Origin: Afifella sp. IM 167
GTDB lineage: Bacteria; Pseudomonadota; Alphaproteobacteria; Rhizobiales; Afifellaceae
DNA: 64,000 nt
Assembly: GCF_020144925.1 (NCBI RefSeq)
Contig: NZ_NSLC01000002.1
Span: forward strand, 434,001 to 498,000
Direction of reading: 5' to 3'
Position numbers and translations under genes: made by a program. Below the pieces are notes generated by a model, which ran no database searches, was not told the DNA's origin, and was given only the letters and a program-made list of their open reading frames with translations. Shown here piece after piece: positions 47,908 through 58,971 of this stretch. Position 1 is the first letter of the stretch. Each line of letters starts with the position of its first letter.

Positions 47908-48962
47908 ATGGCCTCCGGCAGCGGCAGCTCTTCATCGAGCGGCGCGAAATAGGCGTCGATATCGGCCTCGCCGACCTCCGCAAGGCTCGGCGGGGCCCAT
48001 TTCGGGTCCCGGTCCTTGTCGACGATCTGGGCGCGAATGCCCTCGTAGAGGTCGTGGCCGCCGAGCACCCGATGCACGATGCGGTACTCCGTCCGCATCG
48101 TCTCGGCAAAATTGGCCTCCGCGCCAAGCTGCATCTGGCGAAGGGCGATCTTGAGGCTGGTCGGCGATTTCGTCCCGATGGCATCGAGCGCCTTCTGCCC
48201 GCGCTCCCAGTCCGGCCGCGCTTTCAGCCGCTCCACGATCTCCTCCACGCTGTCGGCCGAGAAGACCTCGGCAAAGCGCGCCGCATCGTCTTCCAGGTCG
48301 GATGGCCCGCCGTCTTCGGCGAAGCGCTCCAGGATGTCGTCGGTTTCCCCGCCCGCCGAAAGGGCCTCGATCAGCTCGGCAAAGCGCGCGCCCGCCGTCG
48401 CCTGCGTCGCCAGCCCCGCCCAGAGGCAGTCGGCACGTCCGATGCGCGCGCCCGTCAGGGCCAGCCAGGTGCCGGCGAAGCAGGGAACGCGCGGCAGGAT
48501 GTAGGTGCCGCCGACATCGGGAAAGAAGCCGATCCCGACCTCCGGCATGGCGAAGCTGATCCTCTCGCCCGCAACACGGTGGCTGCCGTTGACGGAGACG
48601 CCGACCCCGCCGCCCATGACGATGCCGTCGATGAGGGCGATATAGGGCTTGGGGTAGGTGCGGATGGCGTGGTTGAGCCGGTACTCGTCGGTGAAGAAGG
48701 AAGCCGCCGGCGCCCTGCCCTCGGCCTTTGCCGCCAGCCCCGCATCGTAGAGGCCCTTGAGGTCGCCGCCCGCCGAAAAGGCCTTTTCGTCGCGCGAGCG
48801 GATGGCGACATGGGCGACCTCATCGTCCTTGGCCCAATCGTCGAGCGCGGCGGCGATCGCCAGCACCATGTCGTGGGTGAGCGCGTTGAGCGCATGGCCA
48901 CGGTTGAGGCTGACGAGGCCGAGACGGCCGCGCTTCTCGCAATGAATGTCGGGTTCGGACAA
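47904..48962 (-). CDS. 3-Hydroxyisobutyryl-CoA hydrolase
   Basis: 352-residue crotonase-superfamily enzyme that releases 3-hydroxyisobutyrate from CoA in valine degradation. The length and the sequence VMGGGVGVSVNGSHRVAGER...SFAMPEVGIGFFPDVGGTY fit the HIBCH subfamily rather than enoyl-CoA hydratase. The catalytic Glu/Asp region is within MPEVGIGFFPDVGG. An oxyanion segment reads KAFSAGGDLKGLYDAG. It lies 2 bases after the acyl-CoA dehydrogenase stop. Confidence 0.92.
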   Translation of the reverse strand: MSEPDIHCEKRGRLGLVSLNRGHALNALTHDMVLAIAAALDDWAKDDEVAHVAIRSRDEKAFSAGGDLKGLYDAGLAAKAEGRAPAASFFTDEYRLNHAIRTYPKPYIALIDGIVMGGGVGVSVNGSHRVAGERISFAMPEVGIGFFPDVGGTYILPRVPCFAGTWLALTGARIGRADCLWAGLATQATAGARFAELIEALSAGGETDDILERFAEDGGPSDLEDDAARFAEVFSADSVEEIVERLKARPDWERGQKALDAIGTKSPTSLKIALRQMQLGAEANFAETMRTEYRIVHRVLGGHDLYEGIRAQIVDKDRDPKWAPPSLAEVGEADIDAYFAPLDEELPLPEAI

Positions 48963-48964
48963 TT

Positions 48965-50104
48965 CTAGTCCTTCAGCAAGGAGCGGGCGACGATGACCCG
49001 CATGATTTCGTTGGTGCCTTCGAGAATCTGGTGGACGCGAAGGTCGCGCATGAAGCGCTCGATCGGGTAGTCGCGCAGATAGCCGTAGCCGCCATGCAGC
49101 TGCAGCGCCTCGTTGGCGATGGCAAAGCAGGCATCCGTGGCAAAGCGCTTTGCCATGGCCGCCGCGACCGTCCTGTCCGGCGCCTTCGCATCGAGCTTGG
49201 CCGCCGCTTGCCGCACCATCAGCCGCGAGGCTTCAAGTTCCGTCGCCATGTCGGCGAGGCGGAACTGCAGCGCCTGGAACTCGGCGAGTTTGCGGCCGAA
49301 CTGGCTGCGATCCTTCAGATAGGCGATGCTGTGGTCGAGGCACGCGGCCGCCCCGCCGATCGAGCAGGCGGCGATGTTGATGCGCCCGCCGTCGAGCCCG
49401 GCCATGGCGATCTTGAAGCCGTCGCCCTCCGCCCCGATGAGATTGTCCGCCGGCACGCGGCAATCCTCGAAGATCACCTGCGCCGTCGGCTGGCTGTGCC
49501 AGCCGAGCTTGGCCTCCTGGGCACCGAAGGAAAGGCCTTTCGTGCCGTTCTCCACGACGATGCAGGAAATGCCCGAAGGCCCCTCCTCGCCCGTGCGCGC
49601 CATGACGACATAGATGTCGGAGCGCCCGCCGCCGGAGATGAAGGACTTCGTGCCGTTCAGAACGTATTCCTCGCCCTGGCGCACCGCCCTGGTGCGCAGC
49701 GAACCGGCATCGGAGCCTGCCTGCGGCTCCGTCAGGCAGTAGGATGCGAAATGCTCCATCGTCGCGAGTTTCGGCACGAAGCGCTGGCGCTGAGCCTCTG
49801 CCCCGAAGGCGTCGATCATCCATGTCGCCATGTTATGGATGGAGATGAAGGCCGCCGTCGATGCGCAGCCGCGGGACAGCCCCTCGAAGATGAGCGCCGC
49901 GTCGAGCCGACCGAGCCCGGAGCCGCCGACATCCTCGCGCGCATAGATGGCGCCGAAGCCGAGCCCGGCCGCTCGCCTGAGGACATCGTCCGGAAAATGC
50001 GCTTCCTCGTCCCAGCGACGCGCGTGGGGCGCCATTTCGTCGCGGCCGAAGCTTTCGGCAAGGTCGAGAAAGGAGCGCTGCTCCTCGGAAAGCTCGAAAT
50101 CCAT
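48965..50104 (-). CDS. Acyl-CoA dehydrogenase, probably isobutyryl-CoA dehydrogenase
   Basis: 379-residue flavoprotein. Features: [19 protein letters not shown] (FAD/substrate loop), [20 protein letters not shown], the [25 protein letters not shown] motif and the C-terminal [15 protein letters not shown]. Its position ahead of the hydrolase and 3-hydroxyisobutyrate dehydrogenase makes isobutyryl-CoA the probable substrate; other short branched chains are possible. ATG 50104 gives [13 protein letters not shown]. It is divergent from hemB. Confidence 0.93.
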   Translation of the reverse strand: MDFELSEEQRSFLDLAESFGRDEMAPHARRWDEEAHFPDDVLRRAAGLGFGAIYAREDVGGSGLGRLDAALIFEGLSRGCASTAAFISIHNMATWMIDAFGAEAQRQRFVPKLATMEHFASYCLTEPQAGSDAGSLRTRAVRQGEEYVLNGTKSFISGGGRSDIYVVMARTGEEGPSGISCIVVENGTKGLSFGAQEAKLGWHSQPTAQVIFEDCRVPADNLIGAEGDGFKIAMAGLDGGRINIAACSIGGAAACLDHSIAYLKDRSQFGRKLAEFQALQFRLADMATELEASRLMVRQAAAKLDAKAPDRTVAAAMAKRFATDACFAIANEALQLHGGYGYLRDYPIERFMRDLRVHQILEGTNEIMRVIVARSLLKD

Positions 50105-50227
50105 GATCGAGCTTTATTGGGCGCTTCCATGAGCGTCAATCAGCGCCCCCGCGGCACAGCCCCGCCATTCCCTTGGCGGCACATGCGTCGAGGTCTATGG
50201 TCGGCCCAACCGAACCTGGGGGTTCCG

Positions 50228-51259
50228 ATGAACGTCTCTTTCCACAGCGACGCACTGCCCGACATCGACCGCATCACGGGTCGCCGCCGCATGCGCCGCA
50301 ACCGCCGCACCGAATGGTCGCGCCGCCTCGTCCGCGAGAACCGGCTCACGACCGACGACCTCATCTGGCCGATCTTCGTCATCGAGGGCGAGAACCGGCG
50401 CGAGGCCGTGCCCTCAATGCCGGGCGTCGAGCGCTATTCGGTCGATCTCGCGGTCGAGGCGGCCAGGCGCGCCCGCAGCCTCGGCATTCCGGTCGTGGCG
50501 CTCTTCCCGAACACCGATCCGAGCCGGCGCGACGATGACGGCAGCGAGGCGCTGAACAGTGCCAACCTGATCTGCCGCGCCTGCCGCGCCATCAAGGCGG
50601 AAGTGCCGGAAGTGGGGCTGCTGACCGATGTCGCACTCGACCCCTATACGAGCCACGGCCATGACGGCCTGCTGCGCGAGGGGGAGATCGTCAACGACGA
50701 GAGCGTCTCGGTGCTGGCACGCCAGGCCCTCGTCCAGGCCGAGGCAGGCAGCGACATCGTCGCCCCTTCGGACATGATGGACGGGCGCGTTGGGGCCATC
50801 CGCGAGACGCTGGATTCGGCCGGCTATACGCATGTGCAGATCGTCGCCTACACCGCGAAATACGCCTCCGCCTTCTACGGTCCCTTCCGCGACGCCGTCG
50901 GCTCCGGAAAGATGCTGTCGGGCGACAAGAAGACCTATCAGATGGACCCGGCGAACACGAACGAGGCGCTGCGCGAGGCCGAGCTCGACATCGCCGAGGG
51001 CGCCGACATGATCATGGTGAAGCCGGGCCTTCCCTATCTCGACATCATTTCGCGCCTGAAAGAGACCTTCGGCATGCCGACGGTCGCCTACAACACCTCC
51101 GGCGAGTATTCGATGATCGAGGCCGCGGCCGCGAACGGATGGCTGGACGGCAACCGGGCCATGATGGAGACGCTGATCTCCTTCAAGCGCGCCGGCGCCG
51201 ATTCCATCCTCACCTACTTCGCTCCGCGCGTCGCCGAGATCCTGAAAGAGAGTGTCTGA
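50228..51259 (+). CDS. hemB: Porphobilinogen synthase (delta-aminolevulinate dehydratase)
   Basis: 343-residue enzyme condensing two 5-aminolevulinates. The Schiff-base lysines are in YTAKYASAFYGPFRDA (Lys211) and MIMVKPGLPYLD (Lys265). The stretch DVALDPYTSHGHDG lacks the Zn-binding cysteines, so it belongs to the magnesium-dependent alphaproteobacterial type. ATG 50228 is chosen (MNVSFHSDALPDIDRITGRR). It is transcribed away from the acyl-CoA dehydrogenase. Confidence 0.96.
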   Translation: MNVSFHSDALPDIDRITGRRRMRRNRRTEWSRRLVRENRLTTDDLIWPIFVIEGENRREAVPSMPGVERYSVDLAVEAARRARSLGIPVVALFPNTDPSRRDDDGSEALNSANLICRACRAIKAEVPEVGLLTDVALDPYTSHGHDGLLREGEIVNDESVSVLARQALVQAEAGSDIVAPSDMMDGRVGAIRETLDSAGYTHVQIVAYTAKYASAFYGPFRDAVGSGKMLSGDKKTYQMDPANTNEALREAELDIAEGADMIMVKPGLPYLDIISRLKETFGMPTVAYNTSGEYSMIEAAAANGWLDGNRAMMETLISFKRAGADSILTYFAPRVAEILKESV

Positions 51260-51339
51260 AGGACCGCGTGTGAGTTCTGACAGCCTCAGCCGAAACTTAG
51301 CATTTAGGCTAGCTTGCAAGCCGCCGGGAGTAGAACTCC

Positions 51340-51735
51340 ATGGAATGGACAAAGACCGCGGCCTTCGCTGAGTTTGGCGCGGTCGCGTCAAACCCGGTTT
51401 GGAGCTGGTCAGCACGCAGCCCAGATGGCAGCGTGGTGGTCCTCACCTTTTGGAAGGACGCCCTCATCTATTCATCCGGTTCGGCTTTCTACGACGACAC
51501 TGGCTGGGAGCCAGAGCAGATCAGTCAGGCGGGCAATCGGGAAAGAATGGAGAACATTCGCTGGGCGCTGGAACACCTCGGAGGCGTCGTCCGAGCGGTA
51601 ATTGTTGAGGCGGAAGACCCACAGGCAAAGCCTCGGTCAATCAAGGTGTGTTTTCCCCAAAAGCAATTACGGATGCGGATCACGCACTTTGACCAAGAGA
51701 CCGGAGAGTTCCGGGCGGAGTCGGTGGCAGGCTGA
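51340..51735 (+). CDS. Unrecognised 131-residue protein, possibly acquired
   Basis: Begins MEWTKTAAFAEFGAVASNPV and has mixed alpha/beta character (WSWSARSPDGSVVVLTFWKD; SGSAFYDDTGW; NIRWALEHLGGVVRAVIVEA). It has no signal peptide or membrane segment and I do not recognise a family. Local GC is visibly lower and codon usage less biased than in hemB and the RDD gene on either side. It is in none of the conserved rhizobial blocks. A well-formed single frame argues for a real gene; no clear ribosome binding site. Confidence 0.6.
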   Translation: MEWTKTAAFAEFGAVASNPVWSWSARSPDGSVVVLTFWKDALIYSSGSAFYDDTGWEPEQISQAGNRERMENIRWALEHLGGVVRAVIVEAEDPQAKPRSIKVCFPQKQLRMRITHFDQETGEFRAESVAG

Positions 51736-51850
51736 TCCTTCCTTGATGTGCACCCACAGACCGAGGCGCTTCTCGCGAAAAGGCCGATTGCTCGGAGCTT
51801 GAAGCCACGCGGCGCGCTCCCCACCTGATTTGCAGCAGGAGGAACGCTTC

Positions 51851-52336
51851 ATGTCCGCAGCCTACGACACCATCGATGCCGGCGGGCCGGCCAATCTCGA
51901 TCCGGCCCTTCATCCCGAGCTCTACGACAATGTTCGCACGCGGCGGATCCTGGCCTTCTTCGTCGATGCGGTGATCATGTTCGCCCTGATGACGCTCGCC
52001 TTCGTCGTCATCACCTTCCTCGGCCTCTTCACCCTCGGCCTCGGCTTCATTCTCTATGCCATCGTCTGGCCGGTGGTGCCGATCCTCTACAACATGTTCA
52101 CGCTCGGCGGCCCGAGCTCGGCGACCGTCGGCATGCGCATGGCCGGTGTGGAGATGCGCACATGGGACGGCGGTCGCATGTACAGCCTGCTCGCCGCCGT
52201 GCACGCCGCGCTGTACTGGTTCTCCGTGACGATCCTGACGCCCTTCATCCTGCTCGTTTCGCTGTTCTCGGCGAAGAAGCGGATGCTGCACGACATGGCG
52301 ATCGGCACCGTCGTCGTGCGCTCCGACATGGTCTGA
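51851..52336 (+). CDS. RDD-family membrane protein
   Basis: 161-residue protein. The polar N-terminus (MSAAYDTIDAGGPANLDP) is followed by the RDD signature NVRTRRILAFFVDAVIMFALM. Further helices FVVITFLGLFTLGLGFILYAIV and WFSVTILTPFILLVSLFSAKK follow, with the conserved GMRMAGVEMRTWDG between. ATG 51851 follows a strong AGGAGGAA. Function is not known. It is followed by a hairpin terminator. Confidence 0.85.
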   Translation: MSAAYDTIDAGGPANLDPALHPELYDNVRTRRILAFFVDAVIMFALMTLAFVVITFLGLFTLGLGFILYAIVWPVVPILYNMFTLGGPSSATVGMRMAGVEMRTWDGGRMYSLLAAVHAALYWFSVTILTPFILLVSLFSAKKRMLHDMAIGTVVVRSDMV

Positions 52337-52355
52337 GCCGCACCTGTTATCATCC

Positions 52356-52378
52356 GGAGAGGCCCGCAAGGCCTCTCC
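52356..52378 (+). terminator. Hairpin after the RDD gene
   Basis: Perfect 9-base-pair stem GGAGAGGCC (52356-52364) / GGCCTCTCC (52370-52378) with 5-base loop, 20 bases after the stop. The following T-run is weak. Confidence 0.55.
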
Positions 52379-52440
52379 CTCCAATGGACGCATTGTGAGC
52401 CTCCCGCCCCCCGCCTAATGTGCCGGCGAAAAGGGGTGGC

Positions 52441-54222
52441 ATGGACGTTTCCAACTTACAGATGTGGCTCACCTTCGCGGTGATTGCCCTGACGATCATT
52501 GGCTTCTCGCTGGAGAGGCTGGCCATCGAAACGGTGGCGCTCGCCGCCCTGGTCGCGCTGACGTTGATTTTTGTGGTGGTGCCCGGACTTCTGGGCGTGC
52601 CGAGCCCGCTGGACCTGCCCGATCTTCTCCTCGGATTCGCCAATCCAGCCCTCGTCGCGGTTCTCAGCCTCATCGTCGTCGGCCAGGCCCTCTTTCAGAC
52701 CGGCGCACTCGACCGCCCAAGCCGAGGCCTTGCCAGGGTGAGCGGGCTGAAGCCCTGGGCGGTCGTCGCCCTGCTCATCCTGTTCGCCGCCTTTCTCTCC
52801 GCCTTCCTCAACAACACGCCTGTCGTGGTGATGATGATCCCGGTGCTGATGTCGCTGGCGCGCGAGCGCCGCGTCTCGCCGGCCAGAATGCTGATGGCGC
52901 TCAACTTCGCCACCATCGTCGGCGGCACCACCACCCTGATCGGCTCCTCCACCAACCTGCTCGCCGCGCAGGTCGCCCGCTCCGCCGACATCGAGCTGCA
53001 TCTCTTCGACCTGACCGTGCCCGGACTGGTCGTCGCCGCCTTCGCCCTGCCCTACGTGCTCTTCGTGGTGCCGCGCCTGTTCGCAGGCGTGCCGGCCGAG
53101 ACGGAAAAGCCATTGAGCCGCAAGCAGTTCATCTCCGAAATCGTGCTGACGGAGAACCATCCGCTGGTCGGCATGCAATCGGTGGCGGGCCTCTTTCCCG
53201 GCCTGCAGGCCGTCAATATCCGTCTGGTCAAAAGGGGCGACGACGTGCATCTGCCTCCCTTCGAGGACGTGACGCTCGGCGTCGGCGACCTGGTAGTGGT
53301 GAGCGGCATTCGCGACGATCTCGCCCGCCTGCGCATCATCGGCGCGGAACGCGGCGAGGGCGGCGGTACGCTTTCGCTCGCCGAGGCGATCCTGGCCCCG
53401 GGCGCGCGCATGATCGGCCGCTCGCCCGAGGAGACGGGCATCGAGCAGAGCACGGGACTGCGCGTCGCCGCCGTCGAACGGCGCGGGCGCATGTCGCGCC
53501 AGGCCTTTTCCGAGATTCGCCTTGAGGAAGGCGACGTTCTCCTTCTTTCCGGCACCGACGATGCCTTCGACCGCCAGCGGGGAAATCGCGACCTGCTGGT
53601 GCTGGAAAAATCCTTCGCGCCCCTGCCGGCGCGGCGCGATGCGACACGCGCCATCGCGATCTTCGCCGGCCTCGTCGTCGTGGCCGCCAGCGGCTATGTG
53701 CCGATCGCCATCGCCGCGCTGACGGCCGCGCTGCTGATGCTGGTTCTCGGCTGCCTCAACGTCCGCCAGGCCAAGCGCGCCTTCGACGGCCGCATCTTCA
53801 TGCTGATCGGTGCCTCGATCGCGCTTGCCGCCGCAATGGAAAAGACCGGCGGCGCCGATTTCCTCGCCACCGAACTCGTGCGCCTGACGGCAGGGGGCGG
53901 GCCGCACATTCTGCTGGCCGCCCTCTTCGCGCTGGTGGCCGTGCTGACCAACGTGCTTTCCAACAACGCCACCGCCGTCCTCTTCACCCCGATCGCGATT
54001 TCCGCGGCGGCCGAATCGGGCGCGCCGGCGCTGCCCTTCGTCATGGCGGTGATCTTTGCCGCCAACGCCTCCTTCGCCACGCCCATCGGCTACCAGACGA
54101 ACCTTCTGGTCATGGGCCCGGGAGGCTACAGCTTCCGCGATTTCTTCCTCGCCGGGGCACCGCTAACCGTTCTTGTCTGGATTGTATTTTCGCTCTTTGC
54201 CCCATGGTATTATGGGTTCTAG
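52441..54222 (+). CDS. SLC13-family permease with two TrkA-C (RCK_C) domains
   Basis: 593-residue divalent-anion/sodium-symporter-like protein. Membrane helices in the N-terminal third include [20 protein letters not shown] and the motif [19 protein letters not shown]. They are interrupted by a cytoplasmic region (about 215-390) with two TrkA_C modules ([40 protein letters not shown]). The second membrane half contains [20 protein letters not shown]. The substrate is unknown; sulfate, carboxylates and other ions are possible. ATG 52441 follows AGGGGTGG. The stop is 10 bases before bpt. Confidence 0.88.
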   Translation: MDVSNLQMWLTFAVIALTIIGFSLERLAIETVALAALVALTLIFVVVPGLLGVPSPLDLPDLLLGFANPALVAVLSLIVVGQALFQTGALDRPSRGLARVSGLKPWAVVALLILFAAFLSAFLNNTPVVVMMIPVLMSLARERRVSPARMLMALNFATIVGGTTTLIGSSTNLLAAQVARSADIELHLFDLTVPGLVVAAFALPYVLFVVPRLFAGVPAETEKPLSRKQFISEIVLTENHPLVGMQSVAGLFPGLQAVNIRLVKRGDDVHLPPFEDVTLGVGDLVVVSGIRDDLARLRIIGAERGEGGGTLSLAEAILAPGARMIGRSPEETGIEQSTGLRVAAVERRGRMSRQAFSEIRLEEGDVLLLSGTDDAFDRQRGNRDLLVLEKSFAPLPARRDATRAIAIFAGLVVVAASGYVPIAIAALTAALLMLVLGCLNVRQAKRAFDGRIFMLIGASIALAAAMEKTGGADFLATELVRLTAGGGPHILLAALFALVAVLTNVLSNNATAVLFTPIAISAAAESGAPALPFVMAVIFAANASFATPIGYQTNLLVMGPGGYSFRDFFLAGAPLTVLVWIVFSLFAPWYYGF

Positions 54223-54232
54223 GAGACGATGC

Positions 54233-54979
54233 ATGACGCGGCCGGTTGCCGAAGCCCAACAATTCTATCTGACCGCCCCGAACCCTTGCCCCTACCTGGC
54301 GGGCCGGCAGGAGCGGAAGGTGTTCACCCAGCTCGCCGGCCCGCATGCCGGCGCGCTCAACGATATTTTGAGCCAGGGCGGCTTCCGCCGCAGCCAGACG
54401 ATCGCCTATCGCCCGGCCTGCGACCGCTGCGCGGCCTGCGTGTCGGTGCGCGTCTGCGCCGACCTCTTCGTGCCGACGCGCTCCATGAAGCGGGTGAGCG
54501 AGCGCAACCGCGACCTCGTCTCCGAGTGGAAGGAGAATGAGGCCACCACCGACCAGTACTCGCTCTTCTACCGCTACCTCGAGGAGCGCCATTCGGGCGG
54601 CGGCATGCTGCAGATGACCGTGCTCGACTATTCGCTGATGGTGGAGGACAGCCACGCCCAGACGCATCTGGTGGAATACCGGCGCCGCACGCCGGACACG
54701 GCGGCGGGCAAGCGCGGCGACGGCGAGCTGATCGCCTGCGCCCTGACCGACGTGCTCGCCGACGGACTTTCGATGGTCTATTCCTTCTTCGATCCGCAGG
54801 CGAGCGAGCGCTCGCTCGGAACCTACATCATCCTCGACCACATCGAGCGCGCAAAGCGGCTCGGAAAGCCCTATGTGTACCTCGGCTACTGGGTCGAGGG
54901 ATCCAAGAAGATGTCGTACAAATCGCGCTTCCGGCCGCAGGAGCGTCTGACGATGCGGGGCTGGGAGCGCTATACTTGA
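54233..54979 (+). CDS. bpt: Bpt aspartate/glutamate leucyltransferase
   Basis: 248-residue Bpt/Ate1-family transferase adding leucine to N-terminal Asp/Glu, feeding proteins into the N-degron pathway. The N-terminal domain has the conserved cysteines [13 protein letters not shown] and [13 protein letters not shown]. The C-terminal GNAT-like part reads [20 protein letters not shown] and [22 protein letters not shown]. The start ATG at 54233 follows TAGGAGAC; a 20-residue longer frame is an extension into the upstream stop region. Confidence 0.92.
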   Translation: MTRPVAEAQQFYLTAPNPCPYLAGRQERKVFTQLAGPHAGALNDILSQGGFRRSQTIAYRPACDRCAACVSVRVCADLFVPTRSMKRVSERNRDLVSEWKENEATTDQYSLFYRYLEERHSGGGMLQMTVLDYSLMVEDSHAQTHLVEYRRRTPDTAAGKRGDGELIACALTDVLADGLSMVYSFFDPQASERSLGTYIILDHIERAKRLGKPYVYLGYWVEGSKKMSYKSRFRPQERLTMRGWERYT

Positions 54980-55941
54980 AGTTTCTCATCTGGCTGTGGC
55001 TCCTCGCCGCGGCAGGCCTGTCGGCGTTGAGCTTTGCAGGCTATTTCTCCCCCGACCTCGACGCCATCAACCACTTCCGCCCGTTCATCTTCGCCGCCGC
55101 CGCGCTCCTGGCGCTTGCGGCGGGGTTCGCACGGCAGCGCCCGATCGTGCTCGCCGCGCTCGTCCTGGCGGGCGTGCAGGCCTACTACCTCGTCGACGAG
55201 GTCTCGCCGATCATCGCCCTGCCCACCGCCAGCGCGCAGGGGCCGACCCTCAGGATGATCAGCTTCAACATGCTCGACCGGCGCACCGACGCCGACAAGC
55301 TCATGCGGCTGGTCAAGCGCGAGCAGCCCGACCTTCTCGTCCTCGTCGAGGCCTGGCCCAACGCCAACCGGACCATCGAGGAAGTTCAGAAGCTCCTGCC
55401 CTACCGCTTCGACTGTTTCGGCAAGATCGGCTGCGACCTCGCCATCTTGAGCCGGTTGCCGCTCCACGATCCGGTTGTCTGGCAGGCCGGTCCGGACGAT
55501 CCGGAGGTGATGCAATGGACCTCGCTCGCCCACACCGAAGTGGTCAAGGACGGCGTGCCGATCGACCTGTGGGTGACCCACCTGCCGTGGCCTTTCCCGG
55601 CCTATCACCAGGAGCTTGAATTCGCGAACCTTGAGAAGCTGCTGGCCGATGCCGGCCCGAACACCATCCTTGCGGGCGACTTCAACTCCACGCCCTGGTC
55701 CTTCGCCATGCGCCGCTTCGATGCCAGCGTGCCGCTGAAGCGCGTGACCCGCGCTCTGCCGACCTGGCCGTCCGAAAAGGCGACCTTCCGCGGCCACACC
55801 ACCGTGCCGGCTTTCGGCCCGGTGATGCCGGTCGATCATGTGTTTCTCGGCGCGGATCTCAGGGCCGTCGACATCCGCCGCGGCCCCTATATCGGCTCAG
55901 ACCACTATCCCGTCATCAGCGAGATCGCCCTGCCGCGCTAG
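54976..55941 (+). CDS. Membrane-anchored endonuclease/exonuclease/phosphatase-family protein
   Basis: 321-residue protein. Three hydrophobic segments ([57 protein letters not shown]) precede an extracytoplasmic EEP domain with [46 protein letters not shown] and SDHYPVI. All catalytic positions are present. The start is a TTG whose second and third bases belong to the bpt TGA, so translation is coupled. The substrate (phosphodiester or inositol/lipid phosphate) is unknown. Confidence 0.88.
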   Translation: MKFLIWLWLLAAAGLSALSFAGYFSPDLDAINHFRPFIFAAAALLALAAGFARQRPIVLAALVLAGVQAYYLVDEVSPIIALPTASAQGPTLRMISFNMLDRRTDADKLMRLVKREQPDLLVLVEAWPNANRTIEEVQKLLPYRFDCFGKIGCDLAILSRLPLHDPVVWQAGPDDPEVMQWTSLAHTEVVKDGVPIDLWVTHLPWPFPAYHQELEFANLEKLLADAGPNTILAGDFNSTPWSFAMRRFDASVPLKRVTRALPTWPSEKATFRGHTTVPAFGPVMPVDHVFLGADLRAVDIRRGPYIGSDHYPVISEIALPR

Positions 55942-55952
55942 GCCGGGCGAGG

Positions 55953-58214
<2,262 letters not shown>

Positions 58215-58278
58215 GCGGACCTATGTGACCGATCGCGGGCGCCGCGACAATCGCAGCGTCCCGTGCTAGGCGAATCGC

Positions 58279-58764
58279 ATGCCGCCAGAGCTCGACATCG
58301 AGGAGTTTTCCACCGCCGCCCCCATCGGCACCCGCCTTGCGGGGCTCGATCTCGGCACCAAGACCATCGGCGTCGCCATTTCCGACCCCGGCCAGACGAT
58401 CGCCAGCCCCGTGACGACGATTCGGCGGGTGAAGTTCGGCAAGGACGCCGCCGCGCTCCTGGAGCTGTGCGCCAGGGAGAAGATCGGCGGGCTCGTCCTC
58501 GGCCTGCCCGTCAACATGGACGGGACCGAAGGGCCGCGCTGTCAGGCGACGCGCGCCTTTGCCCGCAATCTCCAGCCGCTCGCCGACATGCCGATCGCCC
58601 TGTGGGACGAGCGCATGTCCACCATGGCCGTCGAGCGGGCGATGATCGCGGCCGATCTTTCAAGGGCCAAGCGCGCCGAGCGGATCGACGCGGCGGCGGC
58701 CGCCTATATCCTGCAGGGCGCGCTCGACCGTCTGGCGATGCTCCGTCGCAAGGCGGCCGGCTGA
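58279..58764 (+). CDS. ruvX: RuvX / YqgF-family nuclease-fold protein
   Basis: 161-residue RNase H-fold protein (putative Holliday junction resolvase; also linked to pre-16S rRNA 5'-end processing). The signature GLDLGTKTIGVAISDPGQTI at about 21-40 and the second acidic site in RIDAAAAAYILQG are present. Start MPPELDIEEFSTAAPIG. It is transcribed divergently from parC, a common rhizobial arrangement. Confidence 0.94.
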   Translation: MPPELDIEEFSTAAPIGTRLAGLDLGTKTIGVAISDPGQTIASPVTTIRRVKFGKDAAALLELCAREKIGGLVLGLPVNMDGTEGPRCQATRAFARNLQPLADMPIALWDERMSTMAVERAMIAADLSRAKRAERIDAAAAAYILQGALDRLAMLRRKAAG

Positions 58765-58830
58765 GCGGAGAAAACCTCCTCACTGTCGTCCCAGGCGGAT
58801 TTTACTGACCATCCACTCCCGAGCGGGCGA

Positions 58831-58915
58831 GCGCCTTTCGACCGAAAGGCAGCCCGCCAAGGCCAAGCTGGGCCGGTAGCGGAACGGAATGGATGCCAAG
58901 GTCGAGCCTTGGCAT
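58831..58915. repeat. Intergenic palindromic repeat pair
   Basis: Two hairpins lie in the gap between ruvX and the acyl-CoA dehydrogenase gene: GCCTTTCG-ACC-GAAAGGC nested in a GCGGGC/GCCCGC stem, and ATGCCAAGG-TCGAG-CCTTGGCAT (58893-58915). Their form resembles a short dispersed repeat (TGCC...CTCGACC...GGCAT-type) common in rhizobial intergenic regions. Confidence 0.6.
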
Positions 58916-58971
58916 GACGACAGTCTCCGATGTCGAGCCGGCGACCGGGGCGTTGCCTTCCGGCTCGGCCC

